Origin: Myxococcales bacterium
Lineage (GTDB): Bacteria; Myxococcota; Myxococcia; Myxococcales; Anaeromyxobacteraceae
Direction: 5' to 3'
Length of the DNA stretch: 64,000 nucleotides
Assembly: GCA_021806645.1 (NCBI GenBank)
Contig: JAJZQX010000013.1
Coordinates: 62,001-126,000, forward strand
The position numbers and the translations under genes are program-made. The notes beneath the pieces were generated by a model. The model saw only the letters and a list, made by a program, of their open reading frames with translations, did no database searches and had not been told where the DNA came from. Shown here piece after piece: positions 22,308 through 31,466 of this stretch. Within the stretch, counting starts at the first letter, position 1; every line of letters begins with the position of its first letter.

Positions 22308-23731
22308 AAGCTGCCGAGGAACTCGTCGTTGGTCTCGAACTCGTTGAGCTTCTTGAGGAGCCGCTCCATGGCCTCGACCGGCTTGAGCGAGGCCAGCGCG
22401 CCGCGCAGCCGCCGCACCTTCTCGATGTCCCTGGCCGCGAAGAGCTTCTCCTCCTTGCGGGTGCCGGAGGCGCCGATGTCGATGGCCGGGAAGATGCGCC
22501 GCTCCGAGAGCTGCCGCGAGAGCACCACCTCCATGTTGCCGGTGCCCTTGAACTCCTCGAAGATCACCTCGTCCATGCGGGAGCCGGTGTCGATGAGGGC
22601 GGTGGCGATGATGGTGAGCGAGCCGCCCTCCTCGGCCTTGCGGGCGGCGCCGAAGAGCCGCTTGGGCCGCTCCAGCGCGCGCGAGTCCACGCCGCCGGTC
22701 AGCGTGCGGCCGGAGGACTCGACCTCCTTGTTGTAGGCCCGGGCCAGGCGGGTGATCGAGTCGAGCAGGATCACCACGTCCTTGCCCCCCTCGACGAGCC
22801 GCCGGGCGCGCTCCATCGCCATCTCGGCGGCGTGGATGTGCTCCTCGGCCGGCCGATCGTTGGAGGAGCCGATCACCTCGCCCTTGATGTTGCGGCGCAT
22901 GTCGGTCAGCTCCTCGGGCCGCTCGTCCACCAGCAGCACGGTGAGGTGGACGTCGGGCCGGTTGGCGGTGATGGCCTGGGCGATCCGCTGCAGCATGATG
23001 GTCTTGCCGGCCTTGGGGGGCGAGGTGATGAGACCGCGAGCCCCCAGGCCGATGGGGGCGATGAGGTCGAGCACCCGCCCGACCAGCTCGTCGCCGCGGG
23101 TCTCCATCACCAGCTTCTCGGTCGGGTCGGTGGCGGTCAGGTTGGGGAAGTGGGTGCGCCGCAGCACCGCCATCGGGTCGGCGCCCTCGAGCGCATCGAC
23201 CTTGGTGAGCGACCGCTTCATGTTGCGGGTGGTGGCCTGGCCCTTCACCAGCAAGCCGGCCAGCAGGTGCATCCGGTCGATGAGCCAGCGGGGCACCTCG
23301 ACGTCGAACGGTTGCGGGGTGTAGCTCTTCTTCGGGTCGCGCAGGTAGCCGTTCCCCTTGCCCTCGAACTCGAGGACCCCCTCGACCTCCTCGGTCACCT
23401 CGGGCTGGGAGCTGGGCGTGCCGCCTTGCGGTCCCTGGTTCCCTGGCGGCTGGCTGGCCTGCGCCGGGCCCTGCTGAGGCTGGCCGCCCGGCTGGCCACC
23501 CTGGCCGTTGCCGCTGGGCGCGCCCGGCGGGCCGCCCCGGCCGCGACGACCGCGGCGGCGGCGGCGGCGACGCCCCGGGCCCGGCTGGCCGGGCTGGCCG
23601 CCCTGGCCTGGTTGTCCGCCGCCTTCGACGGGACCGCCCTCGCCTCCGCCGCCGGGCGCGACGTCCTGCGCCGGCGCAGATGGAGTGGTGGCGGGCTGCC
23701 CCTCGGGGCCGTTCTCTTGGTTCTCGCTCAT
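22304..23731 (-). CDS. rho: transcription termination factor Rho with disordered N-terminal region
   Basis: Hexameric RNA helicase that ends transcription and limits antisense RNA. The 475-residue product has the RNA-binding cold-shock-like domain (about 113-185, EGVLEFEGKGNGYLRDP) and the RecA-type ATPase. That part carries Walker A SPPKAGKTIML, LLVDERPEE, LDSITRLARA and the secondary RNA-binding loop GASGTRKEEKLF. The usual N-terminal helix bundle is replaced by about 110 residues rich in Gly, Pro and Gln around a run of arginines (RRRRRRRGRRGRGG), surely disordered and able to bind RNA. Such N-terminal insertions occur in several phyla and can alter Rho activity. No promoter was clear. Confidence 0.97.
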   Translation of the reverse strand: MSENQENGPEGQPATTPSAPAQDVAPGGGGEGGPVEGGGQPGQGGQPGQPGPGRRRRRRRGRRGRGGPPGAPSGNGQGGQPGGQPQQGPAQASQPPGNQGPQGGTPSSQPEVTEEVEGVLEFEGKGNGYLRDPKKSYTPQPFDVEVPRWLIDRMHLLAGLLVKGQATTRNMKRSLTKVDALEGADPMAVLRRTHFPNLTATDPTEKLVMETRGDELVGRVLDLIAPIGLGARGLITSPPKAGKTIMLQRIAQAITANRPDVHLTVLLVDERPEELTDMRRNIKGEVIGSSNDRPAEEHIHAAEMAMERARRLVEGGKDVVILLDSITRLARAYNKEVESSGRTLTGGVDSRALERPKRLFGAARKAEEGGSLTIIATALIDTGSRMDEVIFEEFKGTGNMEVVLSRQLSERRIFPAIDIGASGTRKEEKLFAARDIEKVRRLRGALASLKPVEAMERLLKKLNEFETNDEFLGSF

Positions 23732-23984
23732 GTGGTGTTTGCTGCGCGGCCCCCGGCGAGTCGCCTGGGGCGCGTCCTACATCGCTTCTGGAGTGGCGGC
23801 CGGCTCGAGACGCGCCGCGCGAGGCGGCGTCCGGTGGTGCGCTGCTCGCTGCAAGCCGACCGGGCCGTCACCCCTCCGCCTCAACCTGAAGTCGCTGGCA
23901 GGGGGTGACAGGAGGATCCATAGCAAAAAAGGGATCCCCAGGCAAAGCCCAAGCGCACAGGCCCGATCTGGGCCGTCAGGGGTC

Positions 23985-26504
23985 TCAGGGGCCAGGTGGG
24001 TCGATCCAGGCCGCCGGCAGCGCCAGGACCGGGCCGAGCTCGAGGAGGAGCGCGGCGGTGCGGAGCTCCGGGAAGAGCGCCGCCGTCCGGCGCAGGAGCG
24101 GCTCGTCACCACCCCAGGCGGCCACCGCCGACGGCAGCTGGAAGCCGCTCCAGCCACCACCCGACCGGCGCACCTCGACCACCGCGTCCCTGGCGAGGCC
24201 GGCCCGCTCCCGCGCCAGGGCCACCGCGTCGTCGAGCCCACCGAGCTGATCGACCAGCTTGCGCGAGAGGGCCTGCTGGCCGGTCCAGACCCGGCCGCCC
24301 GCCACCTTCTCCACCTCGGCGCGTGGGAGCGTCCGCCCTTCCACCACCCGGTCGAGGAAGGTGGCGTAGACGACGTCGACCTGCTTCTCGACCAGCGCGC
24401 GCTCCTCGGCGGTCCAGGGACGGGCCATCGAGGAGAGGTCGGCGTTCTTGCCCCTGGCCTGGACGTGGCGGTGGACGGCGAGCTTCTCCAGCACCCCGGA
24501 GAGCTCCGGCTTGAGCACGAAGACCCCGATCGACCCGGTGAGCGTCGAGGGCTCGGCCACGATCCGCTCCGCGCCCACCGCGACCAGGTAGCCGCCGCTG
24601 GCCGCCAGGTCGCCCATCGAGGCGATGACCGGCTTCTTCTCACGCGCCTTCTTGACGGCGCGCCAGATCAGGTCGGAGGCCACCGCGTCGCCACCGGGCG
24701 AGTCGATGCGAAGCACGATGGCCTTCACCTCGCTCGACCTGGCCGCCTCCTCGAGCTGATCGACGACGCTCCCGGCCCCGCTCAGCCCGCCGGTGCCGAG
24801 CGGCTCACGCCGGCTGCGGCCGCCCGCGATGATCCCCTCCAGGCCGATGACGGCGATGACGGGCCGGCGTCCCCAGTGGCGGGCCTGGCGGCGTGGCGCC
24901 GGGGCGTAGCCGTCCTCGACGTCGAGCGGGCGCCCGGTCGCCTTCCGGGTCCAGTCCTCCAGCTCGTCGGGCCAGAGCAGCGCGTCCACCAGCCGCTCGG
25001 CCCGGGCCTCGGGAGCCGAGAAGACGCCGCGGTCGAGGAGCCCCTTGACCACGGCCGGGTCGAGCTTCCGCTCGCGGCCCACGTCGCCCACCAGCCGGTC
25101 GTAGACGTCGTCGAGGATGGCGCCGGTCATCTCCTTCGACTCCGGCGAGGGGTCGTTCCGGGTGAAGGGCTCGGGGGCGGTCTTGAAGCCGCCGGCCCGC
25201 ACCACCTCCACGGCCACGCCGAGCCTGGCCAGCCCGTCCTTCAGGTAGTACTGGCCGGTGGCCAGCCCGTTGACCAGCAGCGTCGAGGAGGGGGGCACGG
25301 CCACGGCGGTGGCGGCGCAGGCGAGCCAGTAGCTCTTCAGGCCGCCGCCGGTCAGGTAGGCCAGGACCGGCTTGCGGTCGCGCAGCCGGAGGAGCGCCGC
25401 GCGCAGCTCCTCGATCCGGCCGGCGGATACGGGCAGCTCTCCGATCTCGAGCACCACCGCCCCCACGCTGCCGTCGTTGCCCGCCTCGGCGAGCCGCCGC
25501 AGCAGCTCGCCGTACGGGTCGTGGCCGGTGAACTCGATGAAGAGGAGGCGGTGCGCGGTGAGATCGCCGGCCAGGTCGATCCGCGGCGCAACCGTGGCGC
25601 CCGGAGAGGCGGGGTACCGCTCGCGGGAGGCGCGGACGCCGACCAGCCAGCGGGAGTCGCCCTGGGCGCCCACGCCCCCGGCGATGGCGCCGGCGTGCGC
25701 GCCGTTCCAGGCCAGCGAGATGGTCCCGGCCGCCAGCTCGTGCGGCGTCGCCGTGACGGTGTCCTTGACCGGGAACCGGTACTGGGCCGTGAGGGCGAAG
25801 CCCCGCTCCAGCTCGACGGCGATCCCGAGCGCGACGCCGGTCACGTCGAACCGCCCGCGAGCCTGGTCGTTGGCCAGGAGGTCGGCGGAGAAGGTGACGG
25901 AGTCATCGAGGAAGCGGAAGCCGAGGCCGGCGTCGTACTGGACCGGCAGCCGCAGGCCCTGGTACCGGGAGTTGATGCCGAGCGCCGAGGCGCCGAGCGA
26001 GAGGTGGCGCCAGGGGCGCAGGGTGAGGCCGAGGTCGTAGGCGTGCATCGGCTCGATGGCCGGGTCGGGCGAGCTCCACCAGCGCCAGGCGACGCCGAAC
26101 GAGGCGGCGTGGCCGTCCGAGAGCGCCAGCCCCAGCGTGGTGAGCCGGTAGCGCGGGCCGCCGGCGGGCCGGACCCATTCGACCGAGAGGCCGGGGCCGA
26201 TGGGGCCGAGCAGCCCGGCCGCGTAGAGCCCGTCGCCGTCGGCGCTGTCGAGCCCCTGGCCCTCGACGTGGAAGTACTCGAAGGACGGGCCGTGGACGAA
26301 GCCGATCCCGGCCGGGTTGACCGCGGTGGCGGTCGCCTCCTCGGCGACGGCCGCCCCGGCCAGCGGCAGCGGCAGGCCGTCCGGGACGGGAGTGCCGAGC
26401 CGCTGCACCTGCGCGGAGGCCGGGCGCGCCACCAGCGACAGGACGGCGATGAGGATGGCGAGGACGGCGCGGCGGAAGGGCGGGGCCGGTCGGCGGTCGA
26501 GCAT
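23985..26504 (-). CDS. sppA: SppA-type signal peptide peptidase with extra N-terminal barrel-like region
   Basis: S49-family serine protease of 839 residues, about 220 longer than E. coli SppA. After a signal peptide (1-31), residues about 35-305 form a region rich in alternating beta strands with Gly and aromatic residues ([40 protein letters not shown]). This resembles an outer-membrane beta barrel. Two SppA repeats follow. The catalytic lysine is K441 in [10 protein letters not shown] and the serine is S636 in [10 protein letters not shown], a spacing of 195 residues like that of E. coli SppA. Activity is therefore likely kept. The enzyme would face the periplasm and might be tied to the outer membrane, unlike classical inner-membrane SppA. 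Downstream, 23732-23984 is a 253-bp gap with an A6 run at 23925-23930 but no convincing terminator. Confidence 0.9.
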   Translation of the reverse strand: MLDRRPAPPFRRAVLAILIAVLSLVARPASAQVQRLGTPVPDGLPLPLAGAAVAEEATATAVNPAGIGFVHGPSFEYFHVEGQGLDSADGDGLYAAGLLGPIGPGLSVEWVRPAGGPRYRLTTLGLALSDGHAASFGVAWRWWSSPDPAIEPMHAYDLGLTLRPWRHLSLGASALGINSRYQGLRLPVQYDAGLGFRFLDDSVTFSADLLANDQARGRFDVTGVALGIAVELERGFALTAQYRFPVKDTVTATPHELAAGTISLAWNGAHAGAIAGGVGAQGDSRWLVGVRASRERYPASPGATVAPRIDLAGDLTAHRLLFIEFTGHDPYGELLRRLAEAGNDGSVGAVVLEIGELPVSAGRIEELRAALLRLRDRKPVLAYLTGGGLKSYWLACAATAVAVPPSSTLLVNGLATGQYYLKDGLARLGVAVEVVRAGGFKTAPEPFTRNDPSPESKEMTGAILDDVYDRLVGDVGRERKLDPAVVKGLLDRGVFSAPEARAERLVDALLWPDELEDWTRKATGRPLDVEDGYAPAPRRQARHWGRRPVIAVIGLEGIIAGGRSRREPLGTGGLSGAGSVVDQLEEAARSSEVKAIVLRIDSPGGDAVASDLIWRAVKKAREKKPVIASMGDLAASGGYLVAVGAERIVAEPSTLTGSIGVFVLKPELSGVLEKLAVHRHVQARGKNADLSSMARPWTAEERALVEKQVDVVYATFLDRVVEGRTLPRAEVEKVAGGRVWTGQQALSRKLVDQLGGLDDAVALARERAGLARDAVVEVRRSGGGWSGFQLPSAVAAWGGDEPLLRRTAALFPELRTAALLLELGPVLALPAAWIDPPGP

Positions 26505-26568
26505 GCCGCATCATACGGGCGGACGGGCCGCGGCATGCCACCCTCGCGGGGCCTGCCCAGGGCGGGCG

Positions 26569-27384
26569 TTACTCGGTCTCGGCGTCCTCGACCGAGCGGA
26601 GGTGGCCCTCGTCGAGCGGCACCAGGTTGCCGGCGCGGTACTGCTTGAAGACGTCGAGCAGCTGCTCCTTGTGCGGGCGGATCTTGCCGATGGGGCAGAG
26701 CGCCCACTCCTTGAGCGGCTCGTCGCAGTAGCCCATCCGCTTGTCGCCGCACTTGGGCTGGAGGTAGCCGCCGATCTCCGGCACCGCCTTCATCACCTCG
26801 CGCCGCATCATGGCCACCATCTGCCGGATCTCCCACTGGGCGCGCCAGCAGAGCCGCAGGTCGGCGATGTGTAGCAGCTCGGTGAAGTTGACCATCACCT
26901 GGAAGTTGGTGGGCGTGGCGTTGGGCAGGACGAAGCGGGCATCCTCGGCCGGGATCCCCTTGGCCAGGGCCTCCTCGTAGACGCGCGTGATCTCTCGCAT
27001 CAGCTTGTCGTACTCGTCGGAGAGCCCCTTCTTCTCCCAGCTCTTCGGCATGACGTAGTCGAGCCGCTCCTCCTTGTAACGGACGTAGCGCTGCGACTGC
27101 TGCTCGAAGCTGATGCCGATGCGGTGGCGCACGAACTGGTGCGAGAGGGCGCGCGAGACCCCGCTGATGCCGAACCAGAAGACCACCTGCTCCAGCGGGG
27201 AGGAGTGGCCGGTCTTGAGCCGCTCGCCGACGAACTCACGGATGGTCCCGGGCGGGATGCGGCCGTCACCGATCTCGTCCCAGACCTCGCGAGGGGTCTT
27301 GGGCGTGTAGCAGGTGCGGTAGGCTCCGTAGAGCTTGGCGAGCGGGTCGCGGGCGTGGTCGATGAGCCGGACGTCGAGCGGCAT
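26569..27384 (-). CDS. thyX: flavin-dependent thymidylate synthase ThyX
   Basis: Makes dTMP from dUMP using FAD, NADPH and methylene-tetrahydrofolate, replacing ThyA. The 271-residue product carries the ThyX motif as RHRIGISFEQQSQRY, plus the SSPLEQVVFWFGISGVSRALSHQ segment and the late LRLCWRAQWEIRQM. The motif has eight residues between RHR and Ser, one more than the textbook RHRX7S. I chose ATG 27384 because GAGGTG lies six bases before it; the longer frame up to 27684 is only open reading. It is monocistronic by appearance, 64 bp upstream of sppA on the same strand. Confidence 0.94.
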   Translation of the reverse strand: MPLDVRLIDHARDPLAKLYGAYRTCYTPKTPREVWDEIGDGRIPPGTIREFVGERLKTGHSSPLEQVVFWFGISGVSRALSHQFVRHRIGISFEQQSQRYVRYKEERLDYVMPKSWEKKGLSDEYDKLMREITRVYEEALAKGIPAEDARFVLPNATPTNFQVMVNFTELLHIADLRLCWRAQWEIRQMVAMMRREVMKAVPEIGGYLQPKCGDKRMGYCDEPLKEWALCPIGKIRPHKEQLLDVFKQYRAGNLVPLDEGHLRSVEDAETE

Positions 27385-27544
27385 GCAGGCACCTCGAAGG
27401 GGAGCGGAGGATACTACATGGCACCCATGACGCCCGTCCCCGCCTCCGCCTCCAGGGAGCGAAGACGAGCGGCGGCGCGAGCGCGAGGCGGGCACGCGGC
27501 GGGCGGCCCGGCTCCAGCCGCGCGAGGCCCTGAAGCAGGCGTGA

Positions 27545-27576
27545 GGGGAGCTGGCCGCGCCTGGCGCGGCCTCCCC
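27545..27576 (-). terminator. strong hairpin after the FHA gene
   Basis: GGCCGCGCC and GGCGCGGCC are perfect arms around one base. They are extended by GGGGAG/CTCCCC with a two-base bulge, just past the FHA stop at 27581. No T-run follows. The rest of the gap to thyX (27385-27544) shows only the thyX leader. Confidence 0.45.
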
Positions 27577-27580
27577 CGGG

Positions 27581-28069
27581 TCAGCCCTTGCCGCGCAGGC
27601 GCAGGCAGAGTCCGCCCGAGTCGTAATAGGTGAAGCGGACCGAGCCGGCCAGCAGGCGCGTGCCCGGCTGGAGCGCCACGGCATCCGGGCCGAGCGGTGC
27701 GCCTTCGACGCTCGAGCCGTTGGTGGAGCCGGCGTCGCGGGCCGACCAGCCCAGCGGCTCCGGCTGGAGCAGCAGGTGGACGCGGGAGAGGGTGGCGTCG
27801 TCCACCACGATGTCGTTGTCCGAGGCGCGGCCGAGCGACAGGTAGGGGCGCTGCTTGGGCGTCTCGAGCGCGATGGCGAGCGACTCGCCGGAGCCGTGGG
27901 GAACCCTGGAGACCAGGCCGCTCTGCGCGAGCGTCTCCTTGGTCTGGTAGGTCGGACGCCATGGACCGGCTTCCCAGACCAGCCAGTCCACGGGCCAGGC
28001 CTTGATGAAGGCGTCGAGGGTCTGGCCCTGTGAGGCCTTGGCCAGCCAGGTCATCAGGTATCCGCGCAC
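27581..28069 (-). CDS. single FHA-domain protein
   Basis: The 162-residue product has a C-terminal FHA domain (about 75-155) with LGRASDNDIVV, LSRVHLLL and DAGSTNGSSV, the phosphothreonine-binding loops. The N-terminal 70 residues (LDAFIKAWPVDWLVWEAGPWRP) are of no recognised family. It is a likely adaptor that reads Ser/Thr kinase signals. I chose GTG 28069 because GGAGG lies five bases upstream; MTWLAKASQ five codons later is an alternative. It is isolated between thyX and livF. Confidence 0.85.
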   Translation of the reverse strand: MRGYLMTWLAKASQGQTLDAFIKAWPVDWLVWEAGPWRPTYQTKETLAQSGLVSRVPHGSGESLAIALETPKQRPYLSLGRASDNDIVVDDATLSRVHLLLQPEPLGWSARDAGSTNGSSVEGAPLGPDAVALQPGTRLLAGSVRFTYYDSGGLCLRLRGKG

Positions 28070-28125
28070 CAGAGCCTCCGGGGAGGGATGACACCACGGA
28101 GGGGCGGCGGCTGTCGACTTTCCGT

Positions 28126-28142
28126 CTGGGGCGTATCCCCAG
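28126..28142 (-). terminator. hairpin downstream of livF
   Basis: Arms CTGGGG and CCCCAG around CGTAT lie about 15 bp after the livF stop in the minus-strand direction. The stem is short and no T-run follows, so this is only a candidate end of the liv operon. Confidence 0.3.
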
Positions 28143-28156
28143 GATGTGCCCGGGCG

Positions 28157-28879
28157 CTAGCCGCCCAGGTAGGCCGCCTGGACCCGCGGATCCTTCGCCA
28201 GGTCGCCGGCGACGCCCTCCAGGGCCAGCCGCCCCTGCTCGAGGACGTAGGCGTAGCTGCTCTCGGAGAGGGCCAGCCGGGCGTTCTGCTCGACCAGCAA
28301 GATGGTCGTCCCCTCGCGGTGGATCTCCCTGATGGTCTCGAAGATCTGCTGCACCAGGATCGGGGAGAGCCCCATCGAGGGCTCGTCGAGCAGCAGCACG
28401 CGCGGCCGGGCCAGCAGGGCGCGGGCGAAGGCCAGCATCTGCTGCTGTCCGCCCGACAAGGACCCGGCCAGCTGGCGCCGCCGCTCGCCGAGGACGGGGA
28501 AGCGCCGGTACTGCTCCTCCATGGCCGCCGCCAGCCCGGTCGCCGGCTGCCGCCGCTCTCCCGCCAGCCGCAGGTTCTCCTCGATGGTCATCCGCCCGAG
28601 GATGGCGCGCCCCTCCGGCACCAGCGTCAGGCCCGCCGCCACCGTCCGGTGCGCCGGCAGGCCGGTCAGGTCCTGGCCCGAGAGCCGGACCCGCCCGGCG
28701 CGCGGCCGCACCAGGCCGGTGAGCGCGGAGAGGATCGAGGTCTTGCCGGCGCCGTTGGGGCCGATCAGCGTGACGATCTGCCCCTCGCCGACGCGCAGCG
28801 AGACGCCTCGCACGGCCTCCACCTGCCCGTAGGCCACGTGCAGGTCGTCGATCTCGAGCAGCGGCGCCCCGGCGCTCAT
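28157..28879 (-). CDS. livF: branched-chain amino-acid ABC transporter ATPase LivF
   Basis: Second ATP-binding subunit of a LIV-type importer. The 240-residue length is standard. Walker A is GPNGAGKTS, the signature is LSGGQQQMLAFARAL, Walker B is VLLLDEPSMGL and the H-loop is ILLVEQNARLAL. Its start overlaps the livG stop by four bases (ATGA), so the two subunits are coupled. The order SBP-livH-livM-livG-livF reads on the minus strand as one operon. The substrate class (Leu, Ile, Val or related) is inferred from family. Confidence 0.96.
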   Translation of the reverse strand: MSAGAPLLEIDDLHVAYGQVEAVRGVSLRVGEGQIVTLIGPNGAGKTSILSALTGLVRPRAGRVRLSGQDLTGLPAHRTVAAGLTLVPEGRAILGRMTIEENLRLAGERRQPATGLAAAMEEQYRRFPVLGERRRQLAGSLSGGQQQMLAFARALLARPRVLLLDEPSMGLSPILVQQIFETIREIHREGTTILLVEQNARLALSESSYAYVLEQGRLALEGVAGDLAKDPRVQAAYLGG

Positions 28880-29640
28880 CGCTCGCTCCCGAGGTACGCG
28901 GTGATCACCGCCGGGTGCGCGGCCACTTCCGGCGGCGTCCCCTCGGCGATCACCTTGCCGAAGTTGAGCACGGTGATCCGGTCGCAGACGTTCATCACCA
29001 GCCGCACGTTGTGCTCCACCAGCAGCACCGAATGTCCATCGGCCGCCACCCGCCGGATGAGCTGCGCCACGCCCTGCACCTCGACCGGGTTCATCCCGGC
29101 GGTCGGCTCGTCGAGCAGGAGCAGGCTCGGCTCGCTGGCCAGCGCCCGGGCGATCTCCACGCGCCGCTGCTCACCGTAGGAGAGGTGACGCGCCTGCTCG
29201 TTGGCTCGGTCCGGCAGTCCGACCAGCGCCAGGAGCGCCCCGGCCCGCTCACCCGCCGCCCTCGCCTCCTCGCCCGCGGAGCGCAGGAGCAGCAGCCGCG
29301 CCAGCAGCGAGGGGTGGCGGCGCAGGTGCTGCCCGACCAGCACGTTGTCGCGCGCCGTCAGCTCGGGGAAGAGCCGGATGCTCTGGAAGGTCCGCGCCAC
29401 GCCCAGCCCGGCGATCCGGTGGGAGGGCAGGCCGGCGATGGCGCGCCCGCCCAGCTCGATGGCGCCGGCGGTGGGCGCCAGCAGCCCGGAGACGAGGTTG
29501 ATGAGCGTGGTCTTGCCGGCGCCGTTCGGGCCGATGAGCCCATGGACGGTCCCGGCCGCCACCTCGAAGCTGGCGCCGTCGACCGCGCGCAGCCCGCCGA
29601 AGGTGCGCTCCACGCCGCGCAGGGAGAGGAGCGCGCTCAC
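28876..29640 (-). CDS. livG: branched-chain amino-acid ABC transporter ATPase LivG
   Basis: First ATP-binding subunit of the importer, 254 residues. It shows Walker A GPNGAGKTT, the LivG-type VARTFQSIRLFPELTARDNVLVGQH segment that follows the Q-loop, signature LSYGEQRRVEIARAL, Walker B LLLLDEPTAGMNP and H-loop VLLVEHNVRLVM. LivG and LivF are told apart by this FQ-x-I-R-LFPELTA-x-DNVLVG region. It overlaps livM by four bases and livF by four bases. Confidence 0.96.
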   Translation of the reverse strand: MSALLSLRGVERTFGGLRAVDGASFEVAAGTVHGLIGPNGAGKTTLINLVSGLLAPTAGAIELGGRAIAGLPSHRIAGLGVARTFQSIRLFPELTARDNVLVGQHLRRHPSLLARLLLLRSAGEEARAAGERAGALLALVGLPDRANEQARHLSYGEQRRVEIARALASEPSLLLLDEPTAGMNPVEVQGVAQLIRRVAADGHSVLLVEHNVRLVMNVCDRITVLNFGKVIAEGTPPEVAAHPAVITAYLGSER

Positions 29641-30554
29641 GCCGCCGCCCCCGCGCCGCCAGCCGGAGCCCGGGCCGCCTTCCGCGCCGCGCGCCGCTCA
29701 CGCAGCCGCCTCGGCAACGACACCAGCCCGGCCGGCAGGAAGAGGATCACCAGCAGCAGCACGAGGCCGTTCACCAGCAGCCGCAGCGGCCCCGGCTCGA
29801 TGCCCACCAGCGGCGCCAGCTCGCGCAACGCCTCGGGCAGCACGGTGAGGAACGCCGCCCCGGCCACCGCGCCCCAGAAGACCTGCGCGCCCCCCACCAC
29901 CGCGAAGACCAGCATGTCGACCACGCGCGAGAAGCCGAAGCCGTTGGGTGCCACCATGAAGGTGAAGTGGGCCTCCAGCCCGCCCGCCAGCCCGGCCAGC
30001 GCCGCCCCCAGCACCAGCATGGCAAGCTTGTACTGGGTGGAGGGGATCCCCATGGTGCGGGCCGCCGGCTCGTCCTCGCGGATCGCCTCGAGCGCGAAGC
30101 CCCACTTCGAGCCGCGCACGCGCCAGAGCAGGAAGAGGGTGACCGCCACCGCCAGGTAGATCATCCAGATGGAGGCCTTCTGCGGGATGGCCACGATCCC
30201 CTGCGCGCCGTTGACGTAGTCCCAGTTGACGAGGCCCAGCCGCACCACCTCGCCGAAGCCGATGGTGGCGATGGCCAGGAAGACGCCCTTGAGCCGCAGC
30301 ACCGGCAGGCCGAGCGGCACCGCCACCAGCGCCGGGAGCAGGGCCGCCACCAGCAGCGCCACCGGAAAGGGGAGGTCGGCCTTCATGGTGGCCAGCGCGC
30401 TGGCGTAGGCGCCGATGGCGGCGAAGCCGGCGCTGCCGAGCGCCAGCTGGCCGCAGGAGAGCGAGACGTAGATGGAGAGCGCCAGCAGCGCGTTGATGCC
30501 GATGTAGCCGATGGTCGACTGGTACGTCAGGTAGATGTCGGTGAGCTGTTCCAC
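29637..30554 (-). CDS. livM: branched-chain amino-acid ABC permease LivM
   Basis: Transmembrane subunit of the importer, 305 residues with about nine or ten hydrophobic helices. The family segments LSCGQLALGSAGFAAIGAYASA and LRLKGVFLAIATIGFGEVVRL are clear. The loop NWDYVNGAQGI and the coupling segment EDEPAARTMGIPSTQYKL (EAA-like contact with the ATPases) are present. The tail is Arg and Ala rich. Three bases separate it from livH, and it overlaps livG by four. Confidence 0.95.
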   Translation of the reverse strand: MEQLTDIYLTYQSTIGYIGINALLALSIYVSLSCGQLALGSAGFAAIGAYASALATMKADLPFPVALLVAALLPALVAVPLGLPVLRLKGVFLAIATIGFGEVVRLGLVNWDYVNGAQGIVAIPQKASIWMIYLAVAVTLFLLWRVRGSKWGFALEAIREDEPAARTMGIPSTQYKLAMLVLGAALAGLAGGLEAHFTFMVAPNGFGFSRVVDMLVFAVVGGAQVFWGAVAGAAFLTVLPEALRELAPLVGIEPGPLRLLVNGLVLLLVILFLPAGLVSLPRRLRERRAARKAARAPAGGAGAAA

Positions 30555-30557
30555 TCC

Positions 30558-31442
30558 TCACGCCTCCCGGGTCGCGGCGGCGCCCATCAGGCCGCGCGGG
30601 CGCAGCACCAGGAAGAGGAAGAGCCCGGCGAAGGAGATGACGTCCCGCCATGAGCCGCCCAGGTTGGCCACCACGAAGACCTCGGTGAGGCCGAGCGCGA
30701 ACCCGGCCAGCACCGCGCCGGGCATCGAACCCATGCCGCCGAGGACGATCACCGCCAGCCCCTTCAGCTCGACGCCGTGCCCCATGTCGGGGGAGATGGA
30801 GTTGAAGGCCAGCCCGTACAGGACGCCGGCCGCGCCGCCCAGCGCCGAGGAGATGAAGAAGGCGGCGGCGATGGCCCGGTCCACGTTCACGCCCAGCACG
30901 CGCGCGGACCGAGGGCTCTCCGCCACCGCGCGCACCTCGCGCCCCAGCCGCGTCCCCTTCACGAGCCAGGTGAGGACGAGGAAGAGGAGCACCGCCACGG
31001 CGATGATGGTCAGCTGCAGCCGCGACACCGTGCCGCCGAGGAGCTGGAACTGGCTGGCCGGCCCCTCCGGCATGGTGCCGAAGGGGAAGCGGGTGATGTT
31101 GGGTCCCCAGATCTCCAGCGCCACGGCCTCGATGATGGTGGCCGCGGCCAGCGAGCTGATCAGGCCGGCGATGTTGGAGTCGGTCCGCGCCCGAAGCGGC
31201 CGGAAGGCCACCCGCTCCAGCACCAGCCCGAGCAGCCCGGCGAAGAGGACCGCCAGCGGCAGCGCCAGGAGGATGTCGAGGCCGTGCCCCACCAGCGCCA
31301 CCGCCACGAAGGTGGCCACCATGAAGACGGCGGCGTGGGCCAGGTTGAGGATGTCGAGGACGCCGAAGACGAGCGTGTAGCCGAGCGCGAACAGGGCGTA
31401 GATGCTGCCCAGGAACAGCCCGTTGATGACCTGCTGCCCCAC
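30558..31442 (-). CDS. livH: branched-chain amino-acid ABC permease LivH
   Basis: Second transmembrane subunit, 294 residues. It opens with the LivH hallmark QQVINGLFLGSIYALFALGYTLVFGVLDILNLAHA and contains VAESPRSARVLGVNVDRAIA as the ATPase contact loop, followed by the conserved SPDMGHGVELKGLAVIVLGGMGSMPGAV. It starts 24 bp after the binding-protein stop, so all five genes are probably one transcript. Confidence 0.96.
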   Translation of the reverse strand: MGQQVINGLFLGSIYALFALGYTLVFGVLDILNLAHAAVFMVATFVAVALVGHGLDILLALPLAVLFAGLLGLVLERVAFRPLRARTDSNIAGLISSLAAATIIEAVALEIWGPNITRFPFGTMPEGPASQFQLLGGTVSRLQLTIIAVAVLLFLVLTWLVKGTRLGREVRAVAESPRSARVLGVNVDRAIAAAFFISSALGGAAGVLYGLAFNSISPDMGHGVELKGLAVIVLGGMGSMPGAVLAGFALGLTEVFVVANLGGSWRDVISFAGLFLFLVLRPRGLMGAAATREA

Positions 31443-31466
31443 GCTCGCCTCCGGTGCCGGGTGCGG

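Noticed and set aside
23914-23937. GGATCC pair around an A6 run as an rho or sppA terminator
   Set aside because: Each half is itself a palindrome and the stem is too short; no stable hairpin with a T-run in the right order.
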